DNA from: Geodermatophilus sp. DSM 45219
GTDB lineage: Bacteria > Actinomycetota > Actinomycetes > Mycobacteriales > Geodermatophilaceae
Assembly: GCF_900104025.1 (NCBI RefSeq)
Contig: NZ_FNIQ01000006.1
Coordinates: 124,001-188,000 of the forward strand
DNA: 64,000 nt
Direction of reading: 5' to 3'
A program made the translations under genes and the position numbers. A model generated the notes under the pieces. It ran no database searches, was not told the origin of the DNA, and saw only the letters and a program-made list of their open reading frames with translations. Shown piece after piece: positions 49,278 to 58,867 of the stretch (the stretch's first letter is position 1; every line of letters starts with the position of its first letter).

Positions 49278-50315
49278 TCACCGGTGGCCGATGCCGCCGG
49301 GGCCGTGGTCGGCCGGCACGCGCTCGTCCTCCGGCGGCGGACCGGGCGGCGTCCCGTCGCCGAACGGCGAGCCGCCGAGCTCCTCGCGCCCGTGCGGGGT
49401 CAGCCAGACCGACGTGTCCGGGCCCTGCGGGATGACCTGCGTCGGGTTGATGTCGGCGTGGACGACGTAGTAGTGCTCCTTGATCTGCGGGAAGTCGGTC
49501 GTGTCGCCGAACCCGGGGGTCTGGAACAGGTCGCGCGCGTAGGCCCACAGCGCCGGCATCTCGGTCAGCTTCTGCCGGTTGGCCTTGAAGTGGCCGTGGT
49601 AGACGGGGTCGAAGCGGGCCAGCGTGGTGAACAGCCGGACGTCGGCCTCGGTGATCGTGTCGCCCACCAGGTACCGCTGTCCGGAGAGGCGCTCCTCCAG
49701 CCAGTCCAGCGCGGTCCACAGCCGGTCGTGGGCCCGGTCGTACGCCTGCTGGGAACCGGCGAACCCGCACCGGTACACCCCGTTGTTGACCTCGGTGTAG
49801 ACCCGCTGCATGACGTCGTCCATCTCGTCGCGCAGCGCCTCGGGGTAGAGGTCGGGCGCGCCCTCGCGGTGGAACTTCGTCCACTCGGTGGAGAAGTCCA
49901 GCGTCATCTGCATGAAGTCGTTGGTCACCACCTGCTTGGTGGGGACGTCGACCAGCGTGGGCACCGTGATGCCCCGGTCGTAGTCGGGGAAGCGGGCGAG
50001 GAAGGCCTCCTGCAGCCGCTCGTAGCCGAGCACCGGGTCGCGGCCGCCCGGGTCGAGGTCGAAGGTCCAGGACCGCTCGTCGTGGGTCGGTCCGCACATG
50101 CCCATGGAGATCGCGTCCTCCAGGCCGAGCAGCCGCCGCACGATGACCGCGCGGTTGGCCCACGGGCAGGCCCGCGCGACGACGAGCCGGTAGCGCCCGG
50201 CCTCCACCGGCCACCCGCCGGACCCGTCGGCGGTGACCCGGTCGGTGATGTACGCGGTGTCCCGCCGGAACTCGCCCGAGGTGACGTAGCCCGAGCCGCT
50301 GTTCTCATCGCTCAC
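49278..50315 (-). CDS. glutathionyl-/mycothiolyl-hydroquinone reductase family protein
   Basis: A 345-residue GST-superfamily enzyme of the Xi class (YqjG/ECM4). The catalytic Cys is in the conserved ARACPWANRA motif near residue 50; the family hallmarks TNDFMQMTLDFSTEW-like region, NNGVYRCGFA and HYYVVHADINPTQVIP follow. The enzyme reduces thiol-conjugated hydroquinones. In this type of organism the thiol is probably mycothiol rather than glutathione (inference). The N-terminus is short, without a signal. ATG 50315 is preceded by a gap of 36 bp to the DUF1810 gene on the same strand. Confidence 0.92.
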   Translation of the reverse strand: MSDENSGSGYVTSGEFRRDTAYITDRVTADGSGGWPVEAGRYRLVVARACPWANRAVIVRRLLGLEDAISMGMCGPTHDERSWTFDLDPGGRDPVLGYERLQEAFLARFPDYDRGITVPTLVDVPTKQVVTNDFMQMTLDFSTEWTKFHREGAPDLYPEALRDEMDDVMQRVYTEVNNGVYRCGFAGSQQAYDRAHDRLWTALDWLEERLSGQRYLVGDTITEADVRLFTTLARFDPVYHGHFKANRQKLTEMPALWAYARDLFQTPGFGDTTDFPQIKEHYYVVHADINPTQVIPQGPDTSVWLTPHGREELGGSPFGDGTPPGPPPEDERVPADHGPGGIGHR

Positions 50316-50351
50316 GGCCCCAGCTTGATCGACCGGTCGCGGGCGCGCTCG

Positions 50352-50780
50352 TCAGAGCCGCGAGGTGGTCGCCGTGTCGCGCTCGCCGTCGTAGAAGCGC
50401 TCCAGCACCTCGCCGAACACCCGCTCGTCGGGCGCGGCCGCCTCGAACAGCGTCATCGACGAGCGCAGCTTGAGCGCGTCGACCGACCCGAGGACCCGCA
50501 CCGGGTCGCGCTCGCCCAGCTCCAGCAGCGCCTGCGCGCACTCGACCAGCCGCGGGCCGAGCACCGGGTGCGCGAGGTAGGCGTGCGCCTCGTCCAGCCC
50601 GGAGACCGCGTACCGCTGCGCCGTCGGGCTGGAGCCGAGCCCGGCGACCTGCGGGAACACGAACCACATCCAGTGGCCGCGCTTGGCGCCGTCCCGCAGC
50701 TCGCGCAGCGCCTGCTCGTACACGCCGTCCTGCGCCTGCACGAACCGCTCCAGGTCGAAGGGGTCACCGGTGTCGCTCAC
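50352..50780 (-). CDS. DUF1810 family protein
   Basis: A 142-residue soluble protein from GTG 50780. The sequence DPFDLERFVQAQDGVYEQALRELRDGAKRGHWMWFVFPQVAGLG is diagnostic of DUF1810 (NAD-binding ADP-ribosylglycohydrolase-like fold by structure in the family). The later motif DALKLRSSMTLFE is also typical. Function unknown. It is the first gene of a three-gene minus-strand run (DUF1810, quinone reductase, DUF91 nuclease). Confidence 0.88.
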   Translation of the reverse strand: MSDTGDPFDLERFVQAQDGVYEQALRELRDGAKRGHWMWFVFPQVAGLGSSPTAQRYAVSGLDEAHAYLAHPVLGPRLVECAQALLELGERDPVRVLGSVDALKLRSSMTLFEAAAPDERVFGEVLERFYDGERDTATTSRL

Positions 50781-50916
50781 CCGGGCAGGGTCGGTCGCGC
50801 CGCCGTCCCGGGCAAGTCGGGGACCCGCTGGCCCGGCCGACGCCGGGCTGCCAGGCTGCGCCCGGACCACGCGTGGTGCGTGACCGGACGGGGAGGTGCA
50901 CGTGTAGAGGGGGTCG

Positions 50917-52333
50917 GTGCAGACGCCGGACGACGACGGCGGCCTGGAGCTCGCCGACATCGGCAAGCTCGCCCGCCGCGGGGTGCGCGCGGTGACCCGG
51001 GCCGCCCGGGCCGACGACCGGATCACCTTCGCCTCGCTGCTGCGCGGGCACCTCGGCGCGGCCGCGGACGGCGACGTGGTCGAGGAGACCTGGTCCGGCT
51101 ACGAGCACGTCAACGTCCAGGCCGGCCTGGACGCGTGGCTCGCCGGGGAGGGGCGCGCCGGCGAGACGGTCGGCGTCCTGAACTTCCGCCACCAGCACTT
51201 CGGCCTCGCCGAGCTGCTGACCAGCGGCGACGAGCCGCACCCGTTCGGCCTGCGGCCGGGCGACGCCGCCACGGTCAACCTGCCCAGCGGCCCGGACGGC
51301 GCCACCCGCCCCTGCCTGCGCTGCGCCCTGGTGCTGGTGACCGACGGCGACGTGCGGACGGCGCTGCTGGTGCGCGGCGCCGAGCCAGAGTCCGGGCTGC
51401 TGCAGATCTCGGTGCAGGCGCTGTCCACCGACCCCGGGGCCGCCCGGGCCGCGGTCCGCGACATCCGCGCCGCGGCCGACCGGCAGAACGTCTTCCGCGG
51501 CCAGGTGCTCTCCTTCGGCCAGGAGGTGTTCGGCCACGGCCAGACGCTGCCGCAGTTCCACCGCCGGCCGGACCTCGCGTCCGGTCAGCTGGTGCTCGCC
51601 GCGGACACCCTCGCCTCGATCGAGCGGCAGGTCGTCGACGTCGCCCGGCACGAGGAGCGGCTGCTCGCGGCCGGGCAGCACCTCGAGCGCGGGCTGCTGC
51701 TCTACGGCCCGCCCGGGGCGGGCAAGACGCACACGGTCCGCTTCCTGGCCGGCCGGCTGCCCGGCACCACCGTCGTCCAGTTGATCGGCAACGCCCTGCA
51801 CCTGATCGCCGAGGCCCCGTCCCGAGGCTCGCACCGAGCTTGCGAGGTGTGAGGAGGACGGGGTCCTTCTGCTGATCGCCGAGGACCGCGGCATGCACCC
51901 CGGCCAGCACCCGCTGCTGTTCCAGCTGCTCAACGAGATGGACGGCCTGGCCGAGGACGCCGACGTCGTCTTCCTGCTGACCACCAACCGCGCCGACCTG
52001 CTGGAGCCGGCGCTGGCCGCCCGCCCGGGCCGGGTGGACCAGGCCGTCGAGCTGACCCTGCCCGACCGCGAGGCGCGCCGGGCGTTGTTCGACCTCTACC
52101 GCGGCGACCTCGCCATGGACCTGTCCGGGCTGGACGAGGTGCTCGACCGCACCGACGGGGTCACCGCGTCGTTCCTCAGGGAGCTCATCCGGCGGGCGGC
52201 GCTGTTCGCCGCCGACCGCACCGGCGACGGCGCGCTCGACGTGTCGGCCGCCGACCTCACCGCGGCGCTGGGCGAGCTGCTCGACACCCGCAACGCGATG
52301 ACCCGCACGCTGCTGGGCGCCGGGGACCCCTAG
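50917..52333 (+). pseudogene. AAA+ ATPase gene broken by a dispersed repeat
   Basis: The first part (GTG 50917 to TGA 51852) encodes ~310 residues: an N-terminal region of ~250 residues and a AAA+ Walker A, LLYGPPGAGKTHT, near residues 262-274, followed by TVVQLIGNALHLIAEA. The frame then enters a copy of the 57-bp repeat and stops. The second part, in the +1 frame from about 51872, resumes with LIAEDRGMHPGQHPLLFQLL, sensor-1 FLLTTNRADLLEPALAARPGRVD (with the Arg finger region) and a C-terminal helical lid, ending at TAG 52333. In related ATPases as I remember them, a Walker B segment (…LEDVD) precedes LIAEDRG; here it is absent. Both halves look well preserved, so disruption is probably recent. 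The stop overlaps the convergent S9 peptidase stop by 3 bp. Confidence 0.88.
51813..51869 (+). repeat. 57-bp dispersed palindromic repeat inside a gene
   Basis: Same length and ends (GGCCCCGTCC, GGACGGGGTCCTTC) as the copies at 35523 and 21168. A 13-bp direct repeat, CTGATCGCCGAGG, flanks it at 51802-51814 and 51872-51884 and overlaps its first two bases. Removing 70 bp (repeat plus one flank) restores the reading frame. Confidence 0.9.
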
Positions 52334-54207
52334 TCGCGCCGGCCGTCCAGCGCCGCGGTGAGGAACCGGAGCACCGTGCGCGTCAGCCGCTTGCGGGAGT
52401 CCGCCCGGCGGTAGTCGTGGCCCTCGCCGGGGAGCTCCAGGTACTCCACCGGCCGGTCCAGCGCCCGCAGCGCGGCGACGATCTGCTGCGCCTCGCCGAT
52501 CGGCACGTTGGTGTCGTGCTCGCCGTGCACCACGAGCAGGGGGACGTCGATGAGGTTGGCCGAGGCGAGCGGCGAGACGTCCTCGAGCAGGGCGCGGTCG
52601 CGCTCGGGGTGGCCGTACTTGCTGACCGCCGCCGCGGCGATCCACGGCTCGCTGTCGCGGTAGAAGGTCACCAGGTCCGACATGCCGCAGATGTCGACGC
52701 CGGCCGCGAACACCCCCGGCGAGAACGCCAGCGAGGCCAGCGTCAGGTACCCGCCGTAGGACCGGCCGGTCACGGCGATCCGGTCGCTGTCGGCGACCCC
52801 GGTCGCGACGAGGTGGTCGGCCGCGGCGAGGACGTCGGCGAACGCGGCGTACCGCCCGGTCAGGTCGTCGGCATGCACGAACTCGCGCCCGAAGCCGGCG
52901 GACCCGCGGATGTTCGGGGCGAACACGGTGATGCCGGCGGCGGCCAGGGCCTGGTGGTGGGCGGCGAAGGTGGGTCGCTCCTGCGCCTCCGGGCCGCCGT
53001 GCAGCCACAGCGCCACCGGACCGGGCTCCTTGAGGTGGCCCGGTGCCCGGTACAGCCAGCCGGTCAGCGGCAGCCCGTCCCGGCCGGGGAAGGTCTCCAG
53101 CCGGGGGACGACGAGCCGCTGCCGGGGCAGCGGCGGGGCGGAGGTGACGCGGGTCCAGGCGTGCGTGGTGGTGTCCAGGTGCCACAGCTCGCGCGGGCGG
53201 GTGGGCCCCTGGACGCCGAGCACCACGCTGGAGCCGTCGCGGCTGAGCACCGGGTCGGCGGCGACCAGGCCGGGCAGCCCGGTGATCGGGGTGCGCCCTC
53301 CGGTGGTGGTGTCCATCAGCTCCAGCTCGCTGCGGCCGGCGACGTTCCACACCAGCAGGAGCAGCAGGCCGGCGTCGTCGGCGTCGACGAACTCCAGCTC
53401 CGCGTCGTCGCGGGCGGCGAGGGTCCGCGGCTCGCCGCGCCAGCCGTTGGGCCCGAACGGGACACCGATCAGCTGGCGGCGGGGGAGTCCGACGTCGGAG
53501 GCGAGGTAGACGTAGACCGGGCCGGAGTGCTCCACCGGCGCCGGGCGGATCAGCGCGACGTCGGTCGAGCCGGTCGCCCCGGGCGGCAGCACGCTGAGGT
53601 GCTCGTCGGTGAGCCGGTCGACGACGACGACGAACTGCTGCCCGCGCTCGCCGTCGCGGACGACGATGAAGCGCTCCTCCAGCGACACGTCGAGCACGTG
53701 GATCAGGTCGCCCTCGGCCAGCGGGTCGAGCCGGCCGGTCGCCGGGTCGGCCAGGTAGCAGCAGGTGGGTGCGCCCTCCGTGGCGCCGGGGAAGGTGACG
53801 ACGAAGCGGTGCCCGCTGCGCGTCCAGGGCCCGAGCTCGGCGTGGGTGTCGGCGTCCCCGGCGACCCGGCGGGCGTCGGTGCCGTCGGGCCGCACCACCC
53901 ACACCGCGGTCCGGACGCCGCCGTCGGTGGCCACCTCGACGGTCAGCCAGCCGCTGTCGGCGGCCCACCGCACCTGCGTCACCGGGTCGTCGGAGAGCGC
54001 GATGTGCCGCGCCCGGGGCTGCTGCCCGTCGAGCACGATCTCCTGGATGTAGACCTGCGGGACGCCGGAGCGGTCGCTGATGAAGGCGACCTGCCGGGCG
54101 TCGGGGGTCATGTTGGGGCCCCAGCTGCCCCAGGCGTCGACGAGCGCGTCGGCCAGCGCGGCCGCCGCCTCGACCGCTGCCGGGGCCACGTCCGCCTGCG
54201 TCGTCAC
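52330..54207 (-). CDS. S9 family prolyl oligopeptidase-type peptidase
   Basis: A 625-residue peptidase. The first ~370 residues form a beta-propeller of the WD40-like/PD40 kind (ARQVAFISDRSGVPQVY, DSGWLTVEVATDGG…). The C-terminal alpha/beta-hydrolase domain has the catalytic triad Ser483 in GRSYGGYL, Asp565 in HGEHDTNVP and His597 in GEGHDYRRADSR. There is no signal peptide or lipobox, so it is probably cytoplasmic. GTG 54207 gives MTTQADVAPAAVEA; longer in-frame upstream sequence exists but is low-complexity. It degrades short peptides. Strong hairpins lie upstream, separating it from the amidase gene. Confidence 0.9.
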   Translation of the reverse strand: MTTQADVAPAAVEAAAALADALVDAWGSWGPNMTPDARQVAFISDRSGVPQVYIQEIVLDGQQPRARHIALSDDPVTQVRWAADSGWLTVEVATDGGVRTAVWVVRPDGTDARRVAGDADTHAELGPWTRSGHRFVVTFPGATEGAPTCCYLADPATGRLDPLAEGDLIHVLDVSLEERFIVVRDGERGQQFVVVVDRLTDEHLSVLPPGATGSTDVALIRPAPVEHSGPVYVYLASDVGLPRRQLIGVPFGPNGWRGEPRTLAARDDAELEFVDADDAGLLLLLVWNVAGRSELELMDTTTGGRTPITGLPGLVAADPVLSRDGSSVVLGVQGPTRPRELWHLDTTTHAWTRVTSAPPLPRQRLVVPRLETFPGRDGLPLTGWLYRAPGHLKEPGPVALWLHGGPEAQERPTFAAHHQALAAAGITVFAPNIRGSAGFGREFVHADDLTGRYAAFADVLAAADHLVATGVADSDRIAVTGRSYGGYLTLASLAFSPGVFAAGVDICGMSDLVTFYRDSEPWIAAAAVSKYGHPERDRALLEDVSPLASANLIDVPLLVVHGEHDTNVPIGEAQQIVAALRALDRPVEYLELPGEGHDYRRADSRKRLTRTVLRFLTAALDGRRD

Positions 54208-54495
54208 CGTGCCAGGTCCTCCACCTTCTGCAGCTCCGTCCCGGGCAGCGCCGGGCTGCCACAGCGCACGGGAGCCGAGCGTCGTCCGGACGGCGTCCGG
54301 CTCGCGCAGCATGCTCTCCACCGCGTGAGGCCGGAACGGGCCACGCCGCTCGTCGGCCCGGTCGCTCGGCGCATCGCGTACCCGGCCACGGTACGGCCCG
54401 CGCCGCGGCCCGATCGCGGGCCCCGGCAGGTGCGGTCGGAGGCCGTCGTCCACCTCGGTTGCGTGGCCCCGCGGCGGGCAACGGAGGACCCCAGC

Positions 54496-54537
54496 GACCT
54501 CGGGCACTGCTCACCCGTGTGAGCAGTGCCCGAGGTC
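54496..54537. terminator. perfect 19-bp hairpin
   Basis: Arms 54496-54514 and 54519-54537 pair perfectly around CCGT. It lies downstream of the minus-strand amidase gene and upstream of the S9 gene. The stem is long for a terminator and may be a repeated genomic hairpin. Confidence 0.75.
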
Positions 54538-54564
54538 CCCGGGGTGGGTGTTCGTTCCACGGGA

Positions 54565-54602
54565 GCTCGTGCTCTGCCCACTCACGTGGGCAGAGCACGA
54601 GC
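54565..54602. terminator. perfect 17-bp hairpin with GTGCTCTGCCCAC core
   Basis: Arms 54565-54581 and 54586-54602, loop TCAC, pair perfectly. The core CGTGCTCTGCCCAC recurs in the hairpin at 59123-59160, so this is a repeated terminator-like element. It lies 82 bp after the amidase stop. Confidence 0.8.
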
Positions 54603-54683
54603 GTGCCGGGTCGGAGGTGCGCGCCGGCCGGCTCGGGCAGCGTGGCGTCCGCCGACAGCCGCTCCTCGCGCAGCGCGCAGAGC

Positions 54684-56114
54684 TCACCGGGCGACGACGG
54701 CCGGACGGCGGTCCTCCCACGGCAGCGCCTCCTCGAGGAGCGCGGCGAGTCCCAGCAGCGTCTCCTCGGCGCCGTACCGGCCCACGAGCTGCACGCCCAC
54801 CGGCCAGCCCTCCGGCGACGGCGTCCCGGGCACCGAGACGGCGGGGACCCCGGTGACGTTCGCGAGTGCGGTGAACGGGGCGAAGGTGAAGATCCGGTCG
54901 TACCAGCCGCGGGCGTCCAGCGACGGGTCGTCGGCGTCCAGGTGGCCGATGGCGGTGTTGGGGGCCGCGGTCGTCGGGGTGAGCCAGACGTCGTAGCCGG
55001 AGAGGAACCCGGCGAGGGCACGGGTGGTGGCGTTGACGACCCGGTCCACGGCGTAGAGGTCGAGGGCGGTGAGGGTGGCGCCGTACTCGGCGCAGGCCAG
55101 CGTCGTGTGCTCGAGCACGTCGGGGCCGAGCCGGACGCCCAGCGCGGCCGCCGCCCCGTACGCGCCGTCGGCGAGGAAGCTGCACCAGGCATTGAGGTTG
55201 GCCTCGTCGAAGGCGGCGACGTCGTAGTCGGGCGCCGCCTCCTCGACGGTGTGCCCCGCGTGCTCCAGGGCGTCCACGGCTGCGGCGACCGCGGCGACGC
55301 AGGCGGCCTCGACCGGCACACCGCTGGGCGCGGTGGTGGACACGGCGATCCGCAGGGGGCGCGCCGGCGTCCGGACCGCGTCCAGGAAGGTGGTGACCGG
55401 TCGGGGGAGCAGGTAGCGGTCGCCGGGTTCCGAGCCGTGGACGGCGTCCAGCAGGCCGGCCGCGTCGCGCACCGTGCGGGTGACCGCGAACTCCACGCCC
55501 AGGCCCAGGAGCGGGTCGGAGTAGTCGGGGGCCACCGTGACCCGGCCGCGGCTGGGCTTGAGCCCGACCAGGCCGGAGGCCGCGGCCGGGATGCGGATGG
55601 ACCCGCCGCCGTCGTTGGCGTGCGCCACGGGCAGCGCGCGTGCGGCGACGAGGGCGGCCGAGCCGCCACTCGACCCGCCGGGTGAGCGGCTGGTGTCCCA
55701 CGGGTTCCGGGTCGGCCCGTTGGCGACGGACTCGGTGCTGGCGTTGAACCCGAACTCGGGCGTGGCGGTCAGCCCCACGGCGGCGAGGCCGGCCCCGCGG
55801 AAGCGGCGCATCAACGCGGTGTCGTGGGGATACGGGACGCCGGGGCCGAGCAGCCGGGACCCGGCCCGCTGCGGGACGCCGTCGGCGTGCAGCACGAGGT
55901 CCTTGATCCCGAAGGGCACGCCGCCGAAGGGGCCCGTCGCGTCGGCCTCCAGCGGCTTCTCGAACAGCTCGCCGACGAGCGCGTTCAGCTCGCCGTCGAC
56001 CGACTCGACGGCCTGCCGCCCGGCGGCGTGCACCTCTGCGGGGGAGACCTGGCCGGTCCGGACCAGCTCGGCCAGCCCGGTGGCGTCGTACCGGGTGTAC
56101 TCGGAGACCTGCAC
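54684..56114 (-). CDS. amidase (amidase-signature family)
   Basis: A 476-residue amidase-signature enzyme that hydrolyses a carboxamide to acid and ammonia. The Ser-cisSer-Lys triad is Lys71 (FGIKDLV), Ser148 ([14 protein letters not shown]) and Ser172 (GGGSIRIPA). The substrate-channel signature [19 protein letters not shown] precedes the glycine-rich loop. The C-terminus [25 protein letters not shown] is typical. GTG 56114 has GAGGAG at 7 nt. No glutaminyl-tRNA amidotransferase partner is present, so a free amide substrate is likely. The gene is divergent from the LuxR regulator at 56257, which may control it. Confidence 0.93.
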   Translation of the reverse strand: MQVSEYTRYDATGLAELVRTGQVSPAEVHAAGRQAVESVDGELNALVGELFEKPLEADATGPFGGVPFGIKDLVLHADGVPQRAGSRLLGPGVPYPHDTALMRRFRGAGLAAVGLTATPEFGFNASTESVANGPTRNPWDTSRSPGGSSGGSAALVAARALPVAHANDGGGSIRIPAAASGLVGLKPSRGRVTVAPDYSDPLLGLGVEFAVTRTVRDAAGLLDAVHGSEPGDRYLLPRPVTTFLDAVRTPARPLRIAVSTTAPSGVPVEAACVAAVAAAVDALEHAGHTVEEAAPDYDVAAFDEANLNAWCSFLADGAYGAAAALGVRLGPDVLEHTTLACAEYGATLTALDLYAVDRVVNATTRALAGFLSGYDVWLTPTTAAPNTAIGHLDADDPSLDARGWYDRIFTFAPFTALANVTGVPAVSVPGTPSPEGWPVGVQLVGRYGAEETLLGLAALLEEALPWEDRRPAVVAR

Positions 56115-56256
56115 GGCGCGCTCCTCGCGTCGATGGCGGGCCGTGCTGCCCGCGCCCGGTCCAGAGGCTCCCGCCGCGGCCACGGGTGGCACATCGGCAG
56201 AACTGCCGACCGCCGCGCCCTTCCCGTCGTCGCGTGGCCGTGCCACCCTGCCGCGC

Positions 56257-57231
56257 GTGCGCTCCGTGCGGAGGACCGGCCGGCTGGCCGCTGCGCTCGC
56301 CCTCCGCACGACCGCCGAGGCGGTGGCGGCGGGCGAGGTGCTGCCGGACGTCGCCCGGGGCGAGGCGGTGCTGACCGCGCTGCAGTCGCTGTCGACCTGC
56401 GCCGCCGCGGTCCAGCGGTGGGACCCGGTGCGCTCCCGGCACGAGACGCTGGCCAGCTCCGGCTACGTGGGTGAGGCGCTGGCCGCGATGGAGGGTGCCT
56501 TCCACCAGGACCCGTTGTTCCCCGCCGTCCGTGCGTCCGGCCGGCCGTTGCGGGTCTGCGACATCGCCCCCGCCGACCGCCGCGGCCCGATGTTCGAGCG
56601 GGTCATCACGCCGCTGCGCTTCACCGACGGGGTGAGCCTGTGCCTGGTGGCCGGCGGCCGGTACGTGGGGTCGCTGCACGCCAGCACCGCCTCGGACGGC
56701 GTGGACGACGAGGCGGTCGACTGGCTGCGGCTGCTGCGTGCCGATCTCGCCGGCCTGGTCGACCCGCTCGGTGGGCAGCTGCCGGTGGTGCCCGGGGACG
56801 GCGGCGTGCTGGCCTGGCTGCCGGACGACGGGCGGGTGCTGGCGCTGACGCCGTCCGGGCGCGCGTCGCTGCTGTCCGGACCCCTGGCAGCGCTGCTGCA
56901 CCCCTCGTCCTGGCCGTCCCGGCTGGGACGGCACCTGCTGGTGCTCCGCGGTGCGGAGCTGACCGGTGTCGAGGCGCGTCCGGCGGGACGGTGGGTGGTC
57001 GTCGAGCACCGCCCGGTCGCGGCGCCCGCGAACCTGTCGCTGCGCGAGCTCGAGGTGCTCTGCGGACTGGCGCTGGGCGGGACGAACCGGATGGTGGCCC
57101 GGTCGCTCGGGGTCACCGAGCGCACGGTCGCCACCCACGTCGAGCACGTGCTCACCAAGCTCGGCGCCGGCAACCGCGCCGCTGCCGCGGCGTTCGCCGT
57201 CGGTGCCGGGCTGGTCCGGCTGCCGGCCTGA
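56257..57231 (+). CDS. LuxR-family transcriptional regulator
   Basis: A 324-residue regulator. The N-terminal ~240 residues look like a GAF-type sensor ([45 protein letters not shown]). The C-terminal LuxR/GerE helix-turn-helix is clear: [59 protein letters not shown] 56257 is the chosen start; GTG 56266 is possible. It is divergent from the amidase (143 bp between starts) and followed 89 bp later by an enoyl-CoA hydratase on the same strand. It may control one or both; this is inference. Confidence 0.9.
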   Translation: MRSVRRTGRLAAALALRTTAEAVAAGEVLPDVARGEAVLTALQSLSTCAAAVQRWDPVRSRHETLASSGYVGEALAAMEGAFHQDPLFPAVRASGRPLRVCDIAPADRRGPMFERVITPLRFTDGVSLCLVAGGRYVGSLHASTASDGVDDEAVDWLRLLRADLAGLVDPLGGQLPVVPGDGGVLAWLPDDGRVLALTPSGRASLLSGPLAALLHPSSWPSRLGRHLLVLRGAELTGVEARPAGRWVVVEHRPVAAPANLSLRELEVLCGLALGGTNRMVARSLGVTERTVATHVEHVLTKLGAGNRAAAAAFAVGAGLVRLPA

Positions 57232-57320
57232 CCCGCATCCCGGCACCCCGCCGTCCCGCACCGGTCGCGGGTGGGCATGCTCGACGGCGCACCCGGAACC
57301 CAGCAGAGAGGCAGGGACAC

Positions 57321-58058
57321 GTGGGACAGGTCCAGTTGGAGCGGCACGGCGGCGTCGCCGTGTTCACGGTCGACTCGCCCGAGGTCAAGAACGGGCTCAG
57401 CCCGGAGATGGGGCTGCAGCTGGCGGCCCTGTGCGACGAGGTGGACGCCGACCCGGCGATCGGCGCGGCCGTCGTCCGCGGGGCCGGGGGCACCTTCTGC
57501 TCCGGGGCCGACCGCCGGCGCTGGACGGCCGGCGCCGACCAGGCCGAGGACACCGTCTACAAGGCGCTCGGCGCGGTCTACACCGCCTTCCGCCGGATCG
57601 GGACGCTGCAGGTGCCGACCATCGCCGCGGTGCGCGGCGCCGCGGTCGGCGCCGGGCTGAACCTGGCGTTGTCGACCGACCTGCGCATCGTCGGCGAGGA
57701 CGCGCGGCTGCTCGCCGGCTTCCTGCGCATCGGCCTGCACCCGGGCGGCGGCTACTTCACCATCAGCTCGCGGACGGCGGGACGCGAGGCCACCGCCGCC
57801 ATGGGGCTGTTCAGCGAGGAGATCGACGGGGTGCGCGCCGCGGAGATCGGGCTGGCGTGGAAGGCGGTGCCCGACGACCAGGTCGAGGACCTCGCCCTCG
57901 AGCTCGCCGGCCGCGCGGCGAAGGACCCGGAGCTGGCGCGGGAGGCCGCCCGCTCGTTCCGCACCGAGGCCGGCCCGCCCGGGATCGGCTGGGAGGCCGC
58001 GCTGCACTTCGAGCGGGCCACCCAGATGTGGTCGCAGCGGCGGCGCGACACCGCCTGA
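57321..58058 (+). CDS. enoyl-CoA hydratase/isomerase family protein
   Basis: A 245-residue crotonase-fold enzyme. The oxyanion-hole motifs are VRGAGGTFCSGADRRRW and IAAVRGAAVGAGLNLALSTDLRI. The catalytic Glu of typical hydratases would be in the GFLRIGLHPGGGYF segment, where no Glu is present, so it may be a related isomerase, a decarboxylase or a variant hydratase. GTG 57321 begins MGQVQLERHGGVAVFTV. It is the last gene of a plus-strand run after the LuxR regulator. It could act with the thiolase or ACAD pair elsewhere in the window in acyl-CoA degradation. Confidence 0.88.
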   Translation: MGQVQLERHGGVAVFTVDSPEVKNGLSPEMGLQLAALCDEVDADPAIGAAVVRGAGGTFCSGADRRRWTAGADQAEDTVYKALGAVYTAFRRIGTLQVPTIAAVRGAAVGAGLNLALSTDLRIVGEDARLLAGFLRIGLHPGGGYFTISSRTAGREATAAMGLFSEEIDGVRAAEIGLAWKAVPDDQVEDLALELAGRAAKDPELAREAARSFRTEAGPPGIGWEAALHFERATQMWSQRRRDTA

Positions 58059-58067
58059 ACCGCGCGA

Positions 58068-58093
58068 GGTGCCTTTCGCGCGCGGAAGGCACC
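58068..58093. terminator. hairpin between convergent genes
   Basis: 8-bp arms GGTGCCTT (58068-58075) and AAGGCACC (58086-58093) around TCGCGCGCGG, extendable by a G-U pair. It is placed between the hydratase stop and the convergent stop at 58106. Confidence 0.6.
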
Positions 58094-58105
58094 CCGGACG
58101 CAGGG

Positions 58106-58729
58106 TCAGGCCTCGAGGCGACGGGCGACGCGCTCCCGGCCCGGTCCGGACAGCTCCGCCGTGACCTCCCGCCGCCCGGCGACGGCCATGAGCAGCGCCT
58201 CGGCCGGGCCGCGCACCTCGGGGCCGCGGCCGAACGCCCAGTCGGCGTCGGTCGCCACCAGTCGCACGTCGCGGACCCGCAGCACCCCGAGGAGCGTCGG
58301 AGCGAACAGGGCCGTGCGGAGCGCCGGGACCAGCCGCTCGGTGGGGATCTCGCGGCGCAGGCCGAGCGGGCGCCGGATGTTCTGGTGGTGGATCAGCCCG
58401 TCGGTGAGCGCGATGGCGCCGCCCAGCCCGGCGGTCAGGCCGGTGGGCGTCAGGTGCCGGCGGAGCAGGTCGACCAGCTGCTCGGGGGAGCGGGTGCGGT
58501 ACTCGCGCAGCCCGACGGCGTTCACCCGGTCGAAGCGCAGGGCGCCGCGGGCGAAGCGCCCGGCCAGCTTCCGCGGACCGAGCTCCTCGTAGCTGAGCAG
58601 GTGCGCGACGACGTCCTGCACCGACCAGCCCGCGCACAGCGACGGCGCCGCCCACTGCTCGGGCGTCAGGGTGACCAGCAGGTCGAGGAGGTCCTCGCGC
58701 TCGGCGCGGGCCAGTGCCATGACACCCAT
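58106..58729 (-). CDS. TIGR03083-family (mycothiol-dependent maleylpyruvate isomerase-like) protein
   Basis: A 207-residue DinB-like helical protein. ALARAEREDLLDLLVTLTPEQWAAPSLCAGWSVQDVVAHLLSYE is the family signature, with the metal-binding His in VAHL. Further His residues occur in LIHHQNIRRPLG, another family hallmark. These proteins use mycothiol as cofactor or as a structural relative of it. The exact reaction is unknown. ATG 58729 is the likely start; ATG 58720 is possible. Confidence 0.85.
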   Translation of the reverse strand: MGVMALARAEREDLLDLLVTLTPEQWAAPSLCAGWSVQDVVAHLLSYEELGPRKLAGRFARGALRFDRVNAVGLREYRTRSPEQLVDLLRRHLTPTGLTAGLGGAIALTDGLIHHQNIRRPLGLRREIPTERLVPALRTALFAPTLLGVLRVRDVRLVATDADWAFGRGPEVRGPAEALLMAVAGRREVTAELSGPGRERVARRLEA

Positions 58730-58867
58730 GCCGTGTGCCTACCGGATGCGGGACGGCTCGGTCCACGTGACGGTTCTGTGTCGTTCGGCCGTCGGTCCGG
58801 GCAGCGGCCGCTCCGGCTGGGCAGCGGGTTCCGTACGCGGAGTCCGACGGTTCGAGGAGGAGACGGC

